Below are positions 53,012 through 61,697 of a stretch of 64,000 nucleotides of DNA, in pieces (within the stretch, counting starts at the first letter, position 1; each line of letters opens with the position of its first letter). Origin of the DNA: Acidobacteriota bacterium (GTDB lineage Bacteria > Acidobacteriota > Terriglobia > Terriglobales > SCQP01); the NCBI GenBank assembly GCA_027315185.1, contig DAHUYO010000011.1, forward strand, positions 1-64,000. The letters run 5' to 3'. The position numbers were made by a program, and so were the translations under genes. The notes below the pieces were generated by a model. It did not search any database. It was not told the DNA's origin and saw nothing but the letters and a program-made list of their open reading frames with translations.

Positions 53012-53407
53012 CTAGGCGTTGGCCAGCACCGCCAGGCCGGGGACTCCCAGCAATCGCTGGTCCGCCGTCACCAGCACCAGCCCCATCACCTGCGCCGTCG
53101 CCGCCAGCAGCCGGTCAGCGGGATCCTGATGCGCCCAGGGCAGATCCGCCGCCGCCAGCGCGATCTCCGCCGTCATCGGCGCTTCACGCACCCCGGCCAG
53201 AGCGAGCCCAGATGGCAGCCAGGAACGGACGTTCGGTTCCAATCCGGCGCGCCGGCGCCCGGCCAACAAGGTGATCTCCCAGACGCTCACCGCGGAAAAC
53301 CAAACCTCCTGCTCGCCTGCCTGCACCAGGCGACGGATCGGCGCGCGCAGCCGTGTGTCTCCCGCCGCGTACCACAGCCAGATATGGGTATCTAGCAGCA
53401 GCCTCAC
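53012..53407 (-). CDS. vapC: PIN-domain ribonuclease toxin (VapC-like)
   Basis: A 131-residue PIN domain. Acidic residues: D in LLLDTHIWLW, E in SAVSVWEI, and D in WAHQDPADRLLAATA with LVTADQRL. The D-T-H-x-W-L-W and DPADR-x-x-AT-A patterns match VapC toxins, which cut tRNA or rRNA. The start is GTG 53407, which overlaps the antitoxin stop (GTGA); an upstream frame without similarity is ignored. It is controlled by the preceding antitoxin. Confidence 0.9.
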   Translation of the reverse strand: MRLLLDTHIWLWYAAGDTRLRAPIRRLVQAGEQEVWFSAVSVWEITLLAGRRRAGLEPNVRSWLPSGLALAGVREAPMTAEIALAAADLPWAHQDPADRLLAATAQVMGLVLVTADQRLLGVPGLAVLANA

Positions 53408-53673
53408 CGCTGTTCCGGCGGCTCCCACTCCCCGCGCATCGCATCGAAATCATCCGGATTCAGGACCGGGCTTACGATGTCCCCCGTGATGCGCACCGTT
53501 CCCTTTTGGAATCCGAAGGGCGCACGCGCGCGCTTCTGCTCGCGCGGCGGCACGATCTCCGCCACCGGGTGTCCGAAACGCGTCACCACCACCGGTCGGC
53601 CCGTCTTGCCCACGCGTTCCAGCACCGCCAGGCAGGTCGCCTTGAATTTCGAAATGGCAATTTCTTCCGCCAT
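53404..53673 (-). CDS. vapB: Phd/YefM-type antitoxin
   Basis: An 89-residue protein starting EEIAISKFKATCLAVLERVGKTGRPVVVTRFGHPVAEIVPP. This is the Phd/YefM fold (A-x-x-x-K-x-x-…-VxxT-x-x-GxPVA-x-x). The C-terminal half (VSPVLNPDDFDAMRGEWEPPE) should wrap the toxin. It binds DNA and represses its own operon. The ATG at 53673 is followed downstream by coupling to the toxin by GTGA. A tandem palindromic operator lies 23 bases upstream. Confidence 0.88.
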   Translation of the reverse strand: MAEEIAISKFKATCLAVLERVGKTGRPVVVTRFGHPVAEIVPPREQKRARAPFGFQKGTVRITGDIVSPVLNPDDFDAMRGEWEPPEQR

Positions 53674-53695
53674 GACACCAGCATAGCATTGTTAA

Positions 53696-53716
53696 GACCA
53701 TGGTCGGACCATGGTC
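53696..53716. promoter_or_regulatory. tandem palindromic operator of the toxin-antitoxin operon
   Basis: Two identical perfect 10-base palindromes, GACCATGGTC (53696-53705 and 53707-53716), separated by one G. The 11-base period places them on nearly the same face of the helix. A TTGACC (-35-like, minus strand) overlaps at 53713-53718, so binding would block the promoter of the antitoxin gene. This fits auto-repression by the antitoxin or the complex. Confidence 0.7.
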
Positions 53717-53840
53717 AATTACCGGCGCAGAAAGGGACGATTCGCGCAACTTGGAGATGTCCTGAGCCCCAGCGGGGATTCGTAGGTGGCGGGCTCAGCC
53801 AGGGCAACGCGGGCGCCCAGGACGGGGCGGCTGAGCCGCC

Positions 53841-55460
53841 TTACGCCGTCCGCCGCGCTTGCGTCACCAGGTAATCCCCAGCCCGCGCCGCGATGGCCTG
53901 GATCGTCAGCGCGGGATTGGCCGCGCCCTGCGTGACGAAGACGCTGCCGTCGGCGATATAGAGGTTCGGAATGTCGTGGCTGCGGCAAAACCCATCCACC
54001 ACGCTGCGTCTGGGATCGTTGCCCATGCGGCAGCCGCCCACAATGTGGGCAAAACGCAGTTGCGCCTTGATCTGGCTCGCCCCCGCCGCCTCCATTACCT
54101 CGACCGCCTTTTTCCGCGCCGCCGCCTCCAGTTTGCGGTCGTTTGCGAACAGATCGAAGGTCACCTGGCCAATCGGCAGTCCGAAGCGGTCCTTGGCGTC
54201 CTTGCCGCGCGCCAGCTCCACCCGGTTGCGTTCATCAGGCAGCATCTCTCCCAGCAAGCCGATCGCCGCGTGATGGTTGTAATCGCGCATCGTTTCCCGC
54301 AGCTCCTCGCCCCACAGTCCCTGTTCGGCCATCGCTTCCGCGAACTCCGCCGGCAACGGGCCGATGGTTTGCAGGCTGAACCCGCGCTTGAAGTCGTTTT
54401 TCGGATCGGTTTCGTAAAAATCTTCCGACACTGCCTGCGCCGGCGGCCCCTTGTAGGGGCGAACTAGATCGGCGAACCGGCCCATCACCTTGGTTGCGGC
54501 CTGGGCCATGAAATACCGTCCCACCACGCCGCTGCGGTTCGCCAATCCCTCGGGAAACAGCTTGGACGCCGAGTTCAGCAACAGCCGCGGGCTTTCGATG
54601 GCATAGCCGCAGACAGCCACATGCCGCGCCGGCTGCCGGTAGGCGCGTCCGGCGCGGTGAAAGCACAGCAGCGCATTCACCCTCCCCCGCGCGTCATGCT
54701 CGATGCGGCCGACAAAGGTATCGGCCCGAATTTCCACCCCGCGCCGGATGGCGCGCGGCAGCTGGTTGGTGATGGGGCTGGCCTTGGCGTTCGGCTTGCA
54801 TCCCAGCAGGCACATGCCGCGGTAGGTGCAGCGGGAGCGGCCATCGGCGCGCGAGCTGCCGTTCAAAATGGAAACCGGCCCCGGCACCCAGTGGATTCCG
54901 AGCCGTTGGCAGCCCAACTCAAATTTCATTCCCGGCGTCGAGATCAAGTGCGGCCCATTGCGGTACGGCCCGTGCGGCTTGCCCCAGGGATACCAGGGCG
55001 GACCGGAGATCGGCTCTTCGTCCTCCAGCCATTGGTAATACGGCTCCAAATCCTCGTAGCGGATCGGCCAATCCTCGCCCACGCCATCCAGCGTCCGCGT
55101 CCGGAAATCTGACGGGTGCAGCCGCGGCATGAACGCCGCCATGTGCACGCTGGATCCGCCCACGCAGCGCCCGCTGTTGTTCCGTCCCAGCGCCAGCGGC
55201 GTGCCGCCGCCGCTGATGCGGTCTTCATTCCAATACAACTCCCGCGACGCCAGCTCGTCGCTGACCATGTCTTCCAGCGGATCCATTACCGGTCCCGCTT
55301 CAAACACCACGATCTTCAAATGGGGCACCGCCGACAGCTTTTCCGCCAGCATGCTTCCCCCCGGGCCGGAGCCGATGATGGCGAAATCCAGCTCCTCGCC
55401 GCGCGGATAGCGCCGCATCCGCTCCTCCATCAGCCGCCGGATGCTGAGGTGCTCCCACAT
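53841..55460 (-). CDS. GMC-type FAD oxidoreductase
   Basis: A 539-residue dehydrogenase. The FAD site is DFAIIGSGPGGSMLAEKL (about 25-42), with ALGRNNSGRCVGGSSVHMAAF for the flavin loop. A C-terminal GGCRMGNDPRRSVVDGFCRSHDIPNLYIADGSVFV and NPALTIQAIAARAGDYL complete the fold. A cysteine-rich insertion (CTYRGMCLLGC) follows near residue 215. The family oxidises sugars or polyols, and the adjacent subunit-3 gene fits a gluconate- or sorbose-dehydrogenase-like complex. It has no signal peptide of its own; the partner may carry it by Tat. It ends the triad 56781-53841. Confidence 0.93.
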   Translation of the reverse strand: MWEHLSIRRLMEERMRRYPRGEELDFAIIGSGPGGSMLAEKLSAVPHLKIVVFEAGPVMDPLEDMVSDELASRELYWNEDRISGGGTPLALGRNNSGRCVGGSSVHMAAFMPRLHPSDFRTRTLDGVGEDWPIRYEDLEPYYQWLEDEEPISGPPWYPWGKPHGPYRNGPHLISTPGMKFELGCQRLGIHWVPGPVSILNGSSRADGRSRCTYRGMCLLGCKPNAKASPITNQLPRAIRRGVEIRADTFVGRIEHDARGRVNALLCFHRAGRAYRQPARHVAVCGYAIESPRLLLNSASKLFPEGLANRSGVVGRYFMAQAATKVMGRFADLVRPYKGPPAQAVSEDFYETDPKNDFKRGFSLQTIGPLPAEFAEAMAEQGLWGEELRETMRDYNHHAAIGLLGEMLPDERNRVELARGKDAKDRFGLPIGQVTFDLFANDRKLEAAARKKAVEVMEAAGASQIKAQLRFAHIVGGCRMGNDPRRSVVDGFCRSHDIPNLYIADGSVFVTQGAANPALTIQAIAARAGDYLVTQARRTA

Positions 55461-55487
55461 CGCCGCCTCGCCTCGCCGCCCGCGCGC

Positions 55488-56198
55488 CTAGGCCGCCGCC
55501 GGTTTCGCGCCGATCCGGCGCGCCGTCCGGTCCTCGCGGCCCTCCCAGGGCTCGGCTTCGCCATTCACCAGCCGCAAATAGCCGCGGGGATACGCCGGTC
55601 CGCCAAAGCCGATTTCGTTCCAAGCGTACGGATGGGCGTAGAAGATGGCCACCGTCGCCGTCGCCAAATGGTGCCAAAAATGCTTCGGGTTCAGCCGCCG
55701 CCATTTACCTCCCGGCAGTTCCTGCACTGCCAGCCGGCGGACGATCTCCCGCTGCTGCTCGCGGTCCAGGGCGGTGAACTCGCGGCCATACAGCCGCCGC
55801 GCGCTGTCATCCACCGCCGCCGCGCCCTGGCGGAACGCCTCCCGCATCGGCGGCATCCCGGCGAAGCGATAGCCGTCGGTCTGGTTGCGGTGCAGTTTGG
55901 CATCCAAAAAATGGATGATGGGCACGGTCCAGGGATCGCGCTCCGCATCCTGGCCCACGATGTGGTCGCAGAGCCGGCGATAGATCTCCGCCTCATGGCG
56001 GGTAAAAAACCTCAGCGGAGGAATCTCCTCCATCCGCCGGCGAATCGCTTCCCATGTCGGGTGATCCCAATGCGCCTGCTGGTCCAGCACGTCATAGCCG
56101 GGATAGTAGCCGGTGTTGACGTAATGGCTTGCGATGCGGCGTGCGCCCCGGCCGCGCGGCAGCGCCAGCTCCTGCCGGTGCGACGGCGGCGCCTTCAT
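55488..56198 (-). CDS. gluconate 2-dehydrogenase subunit 3 family protein
   Basis: A 236-residue protein. RRRMEEIPPLRFFTRHEAEIYRRLCDHIVGQD and VPIIHFLDAKLHRNQTDGYRFAGMPPMREAF match the subunit-3 family that accompanies GMC dehydrogenases. The N-terminus has no clear twin-arginine motif beyond RGRGARRIASH, so export is unsure. GAGGGG lies 4 bases before the ATG at 56198. It is 27 bases from the oxidoreductase gene and should form a complex with it. Confidence 0.85.
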   Translation of the reverse strand: MKAPPSHRQELALPRGRGARRIASHYVNTGYYPGYDVLDQQAHWDHPTWEAIRRRMEEIPPLRFFTRHEAEIYRRLCDHIVGQDAERDPWTVPIIHFLDAKLHRNQTDGYRFAGMPPMREAFRQGAAAVDDSARRLYGREFTALDREQQREIVRRLAVQELPGGKWRRLNPKHFWHHLATATVAIFYAHPYAWNEIGFGGPAYPRGYLRLVNGEAEPWEGREDRTARRIGAKPAAA

Positions 56199-56256
56199 CG
56201 CCGTCCCCTCGCGCCGCGGTGTCGCCGGCCGCGGCCGCATTGCCGCCCTCCTCCGC

Positions 56257-56781
56257 TCATCGCTGCGCCTGCTCGGCGCTGCGGTCCAGCAGCAGGGCCA
56301 GCAGGCCCACCGCGCCGGCGCCGGATAGAATCAGCGGCGCGAAGATCGGCGCTCCCGCCGCCAAATTTAAGATCGGCTCGTGGAATCCTCCGGGACGGCG
56401 GTGGATACCGCGGGCATGATAAAAAAGTCCCGCCAGCCCATCGCCGATCATGAGCCAACTGGCCAGGGGCATCCAGCGGCGAAACGCCGCCCGGCTGGTA
56501 AGCGCGGCGGTGCTGGCGGCCATCAACGCCGCGCTGCATGCGATCGGCGTCCACATGGACCATTGGTTGAAGCTGCCGCGATAATGCTCGATCGCCGCCT
56601 CCGAGCCGCCGATCAGCGCGCTGGCCACGGAAGTCACGGTCAGCAGTTTAGCCAGCCGCCGCGTCACGCGGGCCAGATCGCCGGTCTCGCCGCGCAGCGC
56701 CGCGATGGCGGTGCGTGTGCTCGCCACCAGCGGCTCATCCACGGCGCTGGTCGGGCTGGGTAGGGCCGCCATCCTCCGCAT
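56257..56781 (-). CDS. conserved membrane protein of the GMC dehydrogenase cluster
   Basis: A 174-residue protein with four hydrophobic helices (around 45-60, 75-95, 100-122 and 140-165). The stretch LMIGDGLAGLFYHARGIHRRPGG and LNLAAGAPIFAPLILSGAGAVGLLALLLDR is a pattern I associate with acidobacterial clusters encoding this dehydrogenase. It may anchor the complex or carry electrons to quinone. The ATG at 56781 is uncertain; a TTG 16 codons upstream and another ATG three codons on are alternatives. No haem or Fe-S ligands are seen. Confidence 0.72.
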   Translation of the reverse strand: MRRMAALPSPTSAVDEPLVASTRTAIAALRGETGDLARVTRRLAKLLTVTSVASALIGGSEAAIEHYRGSFNQWSMWTPIACSAALMAASTAALTSRAAFRRWMPLASWLMIGDGLAGLFYHARGIHRRPGGFHEPILNLAAGAPIFAPLILSGAGAVGLLALLLDRSAEQAQR

Positions 56782-57046
56782 GGACTCGCGCGCCTCGCGC
56801 CGCGTTGCCCTTGCCGCGGCGCGTTGCAAACGCCCGGGCGCCCGAGCGGATCCGCCGCTGGCCGCCCCCTAGACGCAGACCCGCCATCGGAAGGCCGTCC
56901 AAAACCGCGCACCCGCCCCGCCCTCCATACGTCCGTCCATCCTGGGTCGCCTTGCTGGGCCGCCGCCGAGGGGGCGCGGGCCCGGCCATTGGTCCCTGTA
57001 GGCGGCGGCCGTAGTACGCTAGCAGGTTCCCTGGAGGCCATTGCTG

Positions 57047-59305
57047 ATGTCCCGCCGAATCGCTGTTTGCGCCGCCCTGGGCCTTGCCGCCGCGTTGGCC
57101 CTGCCCGCCGCCCTCGCCGTGCCCGCCGCCGCGCAAGCGCCGCTCACCGTGCGCAAGATCTACGCCAAGCCGGGCCTAACCGGCTACGCGCCCAAGAGCA
57201 TCGAATGGAGCCCCAGCGGCCGGAAGCTCTCCTATTTGCTGCGTTTGCCCGGACACAAGCTGGCCAACCTCTATGTGGTCAATGTTGCCACCGGCCAAAA
57301 GTCCTTGCTCATTCCCGGCCGTACCCTGGCCGGCGCGGCTGAACCGCTCAGCGCCATCAAAAACCCCCTCAAGCGCGAACGCGTTTCCCGCTACGGCTTC
57401 GCCAGCTATTCTTGGTCGCCGAAGAGCGATTACCTGCTCTACATCAGCCAAAACCAGGTCTACCGCTACAATCCCGCCACCCGCGCCAGCCGCCGGCTCA
57501 CCAGTTCTCCCGGCGCCAAGACCCAGCCCGAGCTATCGCCCAATGAACAGTGGCTGAGTTATGTGGACCGCGGCGACTTGCAAGTCCTGCGCGTTCATCC
57601 CGCCCATCCCCGGCCTGGCCTGCCCATTCTGCCGCGGCGCACGAACGTCCTCAACGGCGGCATGGATTGGCTCTATCCGGAGGAGCTGAACCTGCGGCAC
57701 GGCTACGCCTGGTCGCCGAACAGCGACGCCATTGCGTTCATGCAGTTCGATGAGAACCCGGTCCACACCTACCCGCTGCCCAACTTCCTGCCCCACTTTC
57801 CCACCGTCGCATGGCAGCACTTTCCCAACGCCGGCGATCCCAACCCCATCCTGCATCTCGGCGTCTATTGGCCGGCCAGCCGCCAGGTCACCTGGATTCA
57901 CGTCGCCGGCATGCCGGACAACTATCTGCCGCGTATCGGCTGGCTGCCCGGCGGGCATCGCGTTTGGGCCATCACCTTGAATCGCGCCCAAACCCGCGAG
58001 CGCCTCTGGTTCGCCAACCCCCGCACCGGCCGCAAACGCCTGGTGCTGACCATCCGCAACCAATATTGGATCAACCCCACCTTCGACCATTACTTCTTCA
58101 AGACCAAGCCCTGGTTCATTTTCGGTTCCGCCCAGGACGGCTGGCATCATCTGTATCTCTACAACCGCGATGGCCGCCTCATCCGCAAGCTCACGCGCGG
58201 CCCCTGGAACGTCGGCGAATTTCTCGGCGTGGATGAAGCCCACGGCTGGGTCTATTTCACCGCCGGCGTTCTTGGCGCGGGAACTGCGCCCGGCCTGGTC
58301 GAGCCCTATGACACCGATCTCTATCGCGTCTCGGTCCATGGCGGCGCGCCGCAGCGGCTGACCCGCCGCGCCGGCGACTATCGCATTTCGCTGGCGCCCA
58401 ACGCCCGCCACTTCCTGGCGGCCTATTCCACCTCGACCAGGCCGCCCGAGCTGGTGCTGCGAGCGACCGAAACCGCCGAGCGCCATGTCCTGCGCCCCGC
58501 CGTCAATCTCGCCGCCTACCAGTTGCAGCCGCGGAAATATTTCCAGATCCTCGCCGCCGACGGCCGCACCAAGCTGTGGGCTTGGATGGAGACCCCGCCC
58601 CATTTCAATCCCGCCAAGAAATACCCGGTCATCATGAACCAGTACGGCGGCCCGCTCGCTTCCACCATTCAAAACGCCTGGGGCGGCGCCTCTACGTTGT
58701 TCAACAACATCTTGCTGCGCGACGGCTTCGTCCTTTTCGACGTGGACAACCGCGACAATACCTATGCTTCGCGCCCGCAGCAGGGCTTGATCAAGCATCA
58801 TTTCGGCCGTATCGCCTGCGCCGACCAGGTGGCGGCGGCGAAGTGGCTGAAGTCGCAGCCGTACGTGAACCCCCATCGCGTCGGCATTTGGGGCTGGAGC
58901 TACGGCGGCTACATCACGCTCTATGAACTGACCCACGCCCCCGGCGTATGGCGCGCCGCCATCTCCGTCGCTCCGGTCACCAAGTGGACCGACTACGACA
59001 CCGCCTACACCGAGCGCTACATGGGCCTGCCGGAGAACAATCCCCAGGGCTACCACGACAGCAGCCCAGTGAACTACGTCCAGAATCTCCGCGATCCTTT
59101 ATTGCTGGTCGCCGGCACCGGCGACGACAACGTGCACTTCCAGAACACGCTCCAGTTCATCCAGCAGATGATTCGCTACCGCAAGCCGTTCCAGTTGATG
59201 ATCTATCCCAACCGTTACCACGCCATCGCCGATCCCCCGGCGCGCATTGACCTGTTCACCCGCATGCTGCACTTCTGGCGGCGCCAGTTGCAGCCGCGGG
59301 CCTAG
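57047..59305 (+). CDS. S9 family prolyl oligopeptidase / dipeptidyl peptidase IV
   Basis: A 752-residue exported peptidase. A signal peptide (1-30, ending AAAQAP) is followed by a beta-propeller (40-500) containing YGFASYSWSPKSDYLLYIS and the S2-pocket motif DWLYPEEL that binds the substrate N-terminus. The alpha/beta-hydrolase domain has Ser618 in GWSYGGY, Asp693 or Asp694 in GTGDDNVHF, and His725 in NRYHAI. DPP4-type enzymes release X-Pro dipeptides, and the double Glu in the propeller supports that. GGAGG precedes the ATG at 57047. It is a single gene, likely periplasmic. Confidence 0.93.
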   Translation: MSRRIAVCAALGLAAALALPAALAVPAAAQAPLTVRKIYAKPGLTGYAPKSIEWSPSGRKLSYLLRLPGHKLANLYVVNVATGQKSLLIPGRTLAGAAEPLSAIKNPLKRERVSRYGFASYSWSPKSDYLLYISQNQVYRYNPATRASRRLTSSPGAKTQPELSPNEQWLSYVDRGDLQVLRVHPAHPRPGLPILPRRTNVLNGGMDWLYPEELNLRHGYAWSPNSDAIAFMQFDENPVHTYPLPNFLPHFPTVAWQHFPNAGDPNPILHLGVYWPASRQVTWIHVAGMPDNYLPRIGWLPGGHRVWAITLNRAQTRERLWFANPRTGRKRLVLTIRNQYWINPTFDHYFFKTKPWFIFGSAQDGWHHLYLYNRDGRLIRKLTRGPWNVGEFLGVDEAHGWVYFTAGVLGAGTAPGLVEPYDTDLYRVSVHGGAPQRLTRRAGDYRISLAPNARHFLAAYSTSTRPPELVLRATETAERHVLRPAVNLAAYQLQPRKYFQILAADGRTKLWAWMETPPHFNPAKKYPVIMNQYGGPLASTIQNAWGGASTLFNNILLRDGFVLFDVDNRDNTYASRPQQGLIKHHFGRIACADQVAAAKWLKSQPYVNPHRVGIWGWSYGGYITLYELTHAPGVWRAAISVAPVTKWTDYDTAYTERYMGLPENNPQGYHDSSPVNYVQNLRDPLLLVAGTGDDNVHFQNTLQFIQQMIRYRKPFQLMIYPNRYHAIADPPARIDLFTRMLHFWRRQLQPRA

Positions 59306-59440
59306 GGTGCCCCCCGCCCGTCCCCCCAACCGCGGCGAGTAATCCGGACGCCCGCCTGCGCGACGGGACCGGGGTCCGCGCCGGTCAATCGCCCAAACCA
59401 AACTAGGAATCAAGGCCGCGACCGCGGCTTAGTTGGAGGT

Positions 59441-59920
59441 TCAACCCGGCCGCCGGCCCGGCAGCTTGCGCTGCTCTTCCGCGGTGAACAGCTCCTCGAC
59501 GCCGGCCGCTGCCGCCAGTTGCGTGTAGTCCGCTTTGTCGAAGCCGACGATGGTTTGTGCGACGCGTCCATCCGCGCCCACCCAAAATACCGTGGGCACA
59601 TGGGCCAGTCCATAGGCGCGGCTGGCGGCGTATTCCGGAGCCGCGTCGAGGGCGATGGGGAAGCGCACGCCGTAGGTCTGGGCAAATTGCTGCGCCTCCG
59701 GCGCGTCATTTTGCGCCACGCCAAGCAGTTTTGGCCCGCGCTCCGGGACCTGCGCGAACAGCCGTTGCAGATACGGGAAGCTGAACTGACACACCGGGCA
59801 GTCCACCTTGAAAAACGCCAGGATCACCGCCCCCTTGGCCTGGGCCAACTGGAACCGCCCGCCTTGCAGCAACGGCAAGTCCAACGCCGGCGCCGCCATT
59901 CCTTCCGCCAGTGCGCTCAT
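59441..59920 (-). CDS. AhpC/TSA-Redoxin family thioredoxin-fold protein
   Basis: A 159-residue thioredoxin-like protein without a signal peptide. The active-site pair C-P-V-C lies in AFFKVDCPVCQFSFPYL; VPTVFWVGADGRV contains the conserved cis-Pro. The C-x-x-C at the resolving position and ALDLPLLQGGRFQLAQAKGAVIL put it with TlpA/Redoxin reductants rather than classical peroxidases. It probably reduces thiols or peroxides in the cytoplasm. It stands alone between the S9 peptidase and the PIN cassette. Confidence 0.88.
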   Translation of the reverse strand: MSALAEGMAAPALDLPLLQGGRFQLAQAKGAVILAFFKVDCPVCQFSFPYLQRLFAQVPERGPKLLGVAQNDAPEAQQFAQTYGVRFPIALDAAPEYAASRAYGLAHVPTVFWVGADGRVAQTIVGFDKADYTQLAAAAGVEELFTAEEQRKLPGRRPG

Positions 59921-60029
59921 TCCCTTAGTCTGCCACGCTCGCCCGGCGGCGCGCGGCCCGCCCTTCCGCGCCGCGCATGCCGCGGCATTTCGCCCTCAGC
60001 TGCGTCCGACTCCCCGGCCGGGATGGGGC

Positions 60030-60491
60030 TCAGGCGATCTGGGCCCATTCCTGGGCGGTGACCATGCGGCCCAGGTGGCCGACGTTGGTCGTGGCGGCAA
60101 CTACCGTGACCTCGGCCGCTGGCACCTTCAGCTCCAGGTGCGCCAACCGCGCCTGTGCCGCAAGGATGACATCGCCGTCCAGCGCGTGCGGGTGGGCAGT
60201 GGGCTGGCCGCCCTGACGGAGCCCGGCCCACAGGTCCGCTGCGAGCCGCATGGCCGCGGTGCTGATCGGAAGGTAGGTCATGGATCCGCGGAGTTGATCG
60301 AGTTTCTGGACGGAGCCGTTCGAACGCATGCGCAGTAGCTCTCGCCGCAGTTCGTAATCAGCGACCTCCGGCAGGCAGAAAGCGACGCCGGCCTCCGACA
60401 GCCGCCGGACCCATGCAGCGATCTCCGGCTGCTGCTTGGGGTGGACCAGCAAGCCAAGCACGCCCGTGTCGAGAATCACCGCCCTAATCAC
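60030..60491 (-). CDS. PIN-domain protein of a three-gene cassette
   Basis: A 153-residue PIN-domain protein: D in AVILDTGVLGLLV, E in VADYELRRELLR, D in ALDGDVILAAQA, and a last polar position in VAATTNVGHLGRM. A metal-dependent RNase toxin is the likely role. The start is GTG 60491 because it overlaps the preceding stop (GTGA) and places the PIN start correctly; the longer frame has no similarity. It is the third gene after the unknown 131-residue protein and the TIGR04255 protein. Confidence 0.82.
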   Translation of the reverse strand: MIRAVILDTGVLGLLVHPKQQPEIAAWVRRLSEAGVAFCLPEVADYELRRELLRMRSNGSVQKLDQLRGSMTYLPISTAAMRLAADLWAGLRQGGQPTAHPHALDGDVILAAQARLAHLELKVPAAEVTVVAATTNVGHLGRMVTAQEWAQIA

Positions 60492-60883
60492 GGGAACAGC
60501 TTGCGCTCGGACAAACGGTCCTCGTCCAGGGCCCGGGCGACCTCCGGCCATCGCTCCTCGTCCGCCGTCGCCGGCGCCTCCAGCCAGCCCTGCACCAATT
60601 TAGCGAGCGCGGCGCCCCGTCTGCGCCGCTCGGCAGCGCGCCGCTCCTCCGCGCTGCCGCCCCAGAGCGCCGCCGCCAATTGCGGGGCCAACTGGACAGA
60701 CAGCGCGAAGGCATCCGCTTCAACCTGGCGCCGCAACTCAGCCGAACGCGCTGCAGCAAGCGCGTCGGGCCCGTAGGTGGGGAGACCCGTCTGCGCGGTC
60801 GGAGGGGCCTCGCAGGCCCGGGCGCCCCGCAGGGGCTCCCAAGCCCGCATCAGGCCGAGGTCAAGGGGGCCAGCCGCCGTCAT
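60488..60883 (-). CDS. unknown small protein between TIGR04255 and PIN genes
   Basis: A 131-residue protein that I do not recognise. It is Ala/Arg/Leu-rich and mostly helical: ALAAARSAELRRQVEADAFALSVQLAPQLAAALWGGSAEERRAAERRRRG, with a charged tail PEVARALDEDRLSERKLFP. It overlaps the preceding gene by ATGA and the PIN gene by GTGA. Both position and helical charge fit an antitoxin for the PIN protein, but there is no known DNA-binding motif. The start is ATG 60883. Confidence 0.6.
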   Translation of the reverse strand: MTAAGPLDLGLMRAWEPLRGARACEAPPTAQTGLPTYGPDALAAARSAELRRQVEADAFALSVQLAPQLAAALWGGSAEERRAAERRRRGAALAKLVQGWLEAPATADEERWPEVARALDEDRLSERKLFP

Positions 60884-61644
60884 TGGGAGCGCCCCTCCAT
60901 AAGCGCGCGGAGCCGCGGGGCGGTGCTCTCCGAGAACACTGCCCACGCGAGGTCGTGCAGCAGCTCAAGCCTCGATCCCAGAGCTGCTGCGTCCGGCGAG
61001 GCGAAGCCATCCACGGTGCAGTCGATGTCGAATATCAGACCGGTTTCCCTCGCATCACCGCCCTCCGCCGCGGCCTCGCCCGCCGCCAAGGTCAGCGCCG
61101 CGGCGCAGCCAGAGGGGTTCCGGAACTGCGCTCTGTAGAAAAAACCGGGCTCGGAGTCGAGCACCGCTTGCGGAAGGTAAGCGCCGCTCCTCAGCCAATC
61201 GGCGGGCCGCTCCCGGGGACCAGCGGGAACCAGATTAACGTACCTGAGTCCTATTCCCGCTACCGACGTGGGCCGCGCAACGGTCGCCAGCCGCTCCCAG
61301 CTTCTCAGGACCTCCGCTCGGACCGACTCCCAGCCAGGATAGGGGGGGAGCTGGTTGAGGCCCAGCACGCCTTCGGAAAGCTGAAGCACGACGCTGGAGT
61401 CTGGTCGACGGAAGCGGAGCACCTGCCTTGGGGGAAGGATCGCCTGCCCGACGGCCCCGGGGGCGACGTTCACCTGAAGCCCAACGGCGACCGCTGGCTC
61501 GAAGATCGGAAAATCCCCACGCACCTCGGCCGCGAAGCGCGAAAACACGTCAGCGCTCCAGCCACCGTCGCGCTCGAACGCGATACGGCAAACGGCCTCG
61601 TGCACGGTCGGGCGCGGATAGGTGGGATGTTTTGGGCTCGCCAT
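60880..61644 (-). CDS. TIGR04255 family protein
   Basis: A 254-residue protein whose start, MASPKHPTYPRPTVHEAVCRIAFE, then FAAEVRGDFPIFEPAV and YVNLVPAG, matches the TIGR04255 family. These proteins are sporadically distributed and have no proven function; many sit beside small genes, and a role in defence or toxin control has been suspected. The start ATG at 61644 follows a TACACT box closely, which suggests a short leader. It overlaps the next gene by ATGA. It diverges from mqnC. Confidence 0.75.
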   Translation of the reverse strand: MASPKHPTYPRPTVHEAVCRIAFERDGGWSADVFSRFAAEVRGDFPIFEPAVAVGLQVNVAPGAVGQAILPPRQVLRFRRPDSSVVLQLSEGVLGLNQLPPYPGWESVRAEVLRSWERLATVARPTSVAGIGLRYVNLVPAGPRERPADWLRSGAYLPQAVLDSEPGFFYRAQFRNPSGCAAALTLAAGEAAAEGGDARETGLIFDIDCTVDGFASPDAAALGSRLELLHDLAWAVFSESTAPRLRALMEGRSQ

Positions 61645-61697
61645 CGCTGCGGATAGTGTAATCCCACCCGGCCCCCCGGCTCCTGCTACGCTAAATC

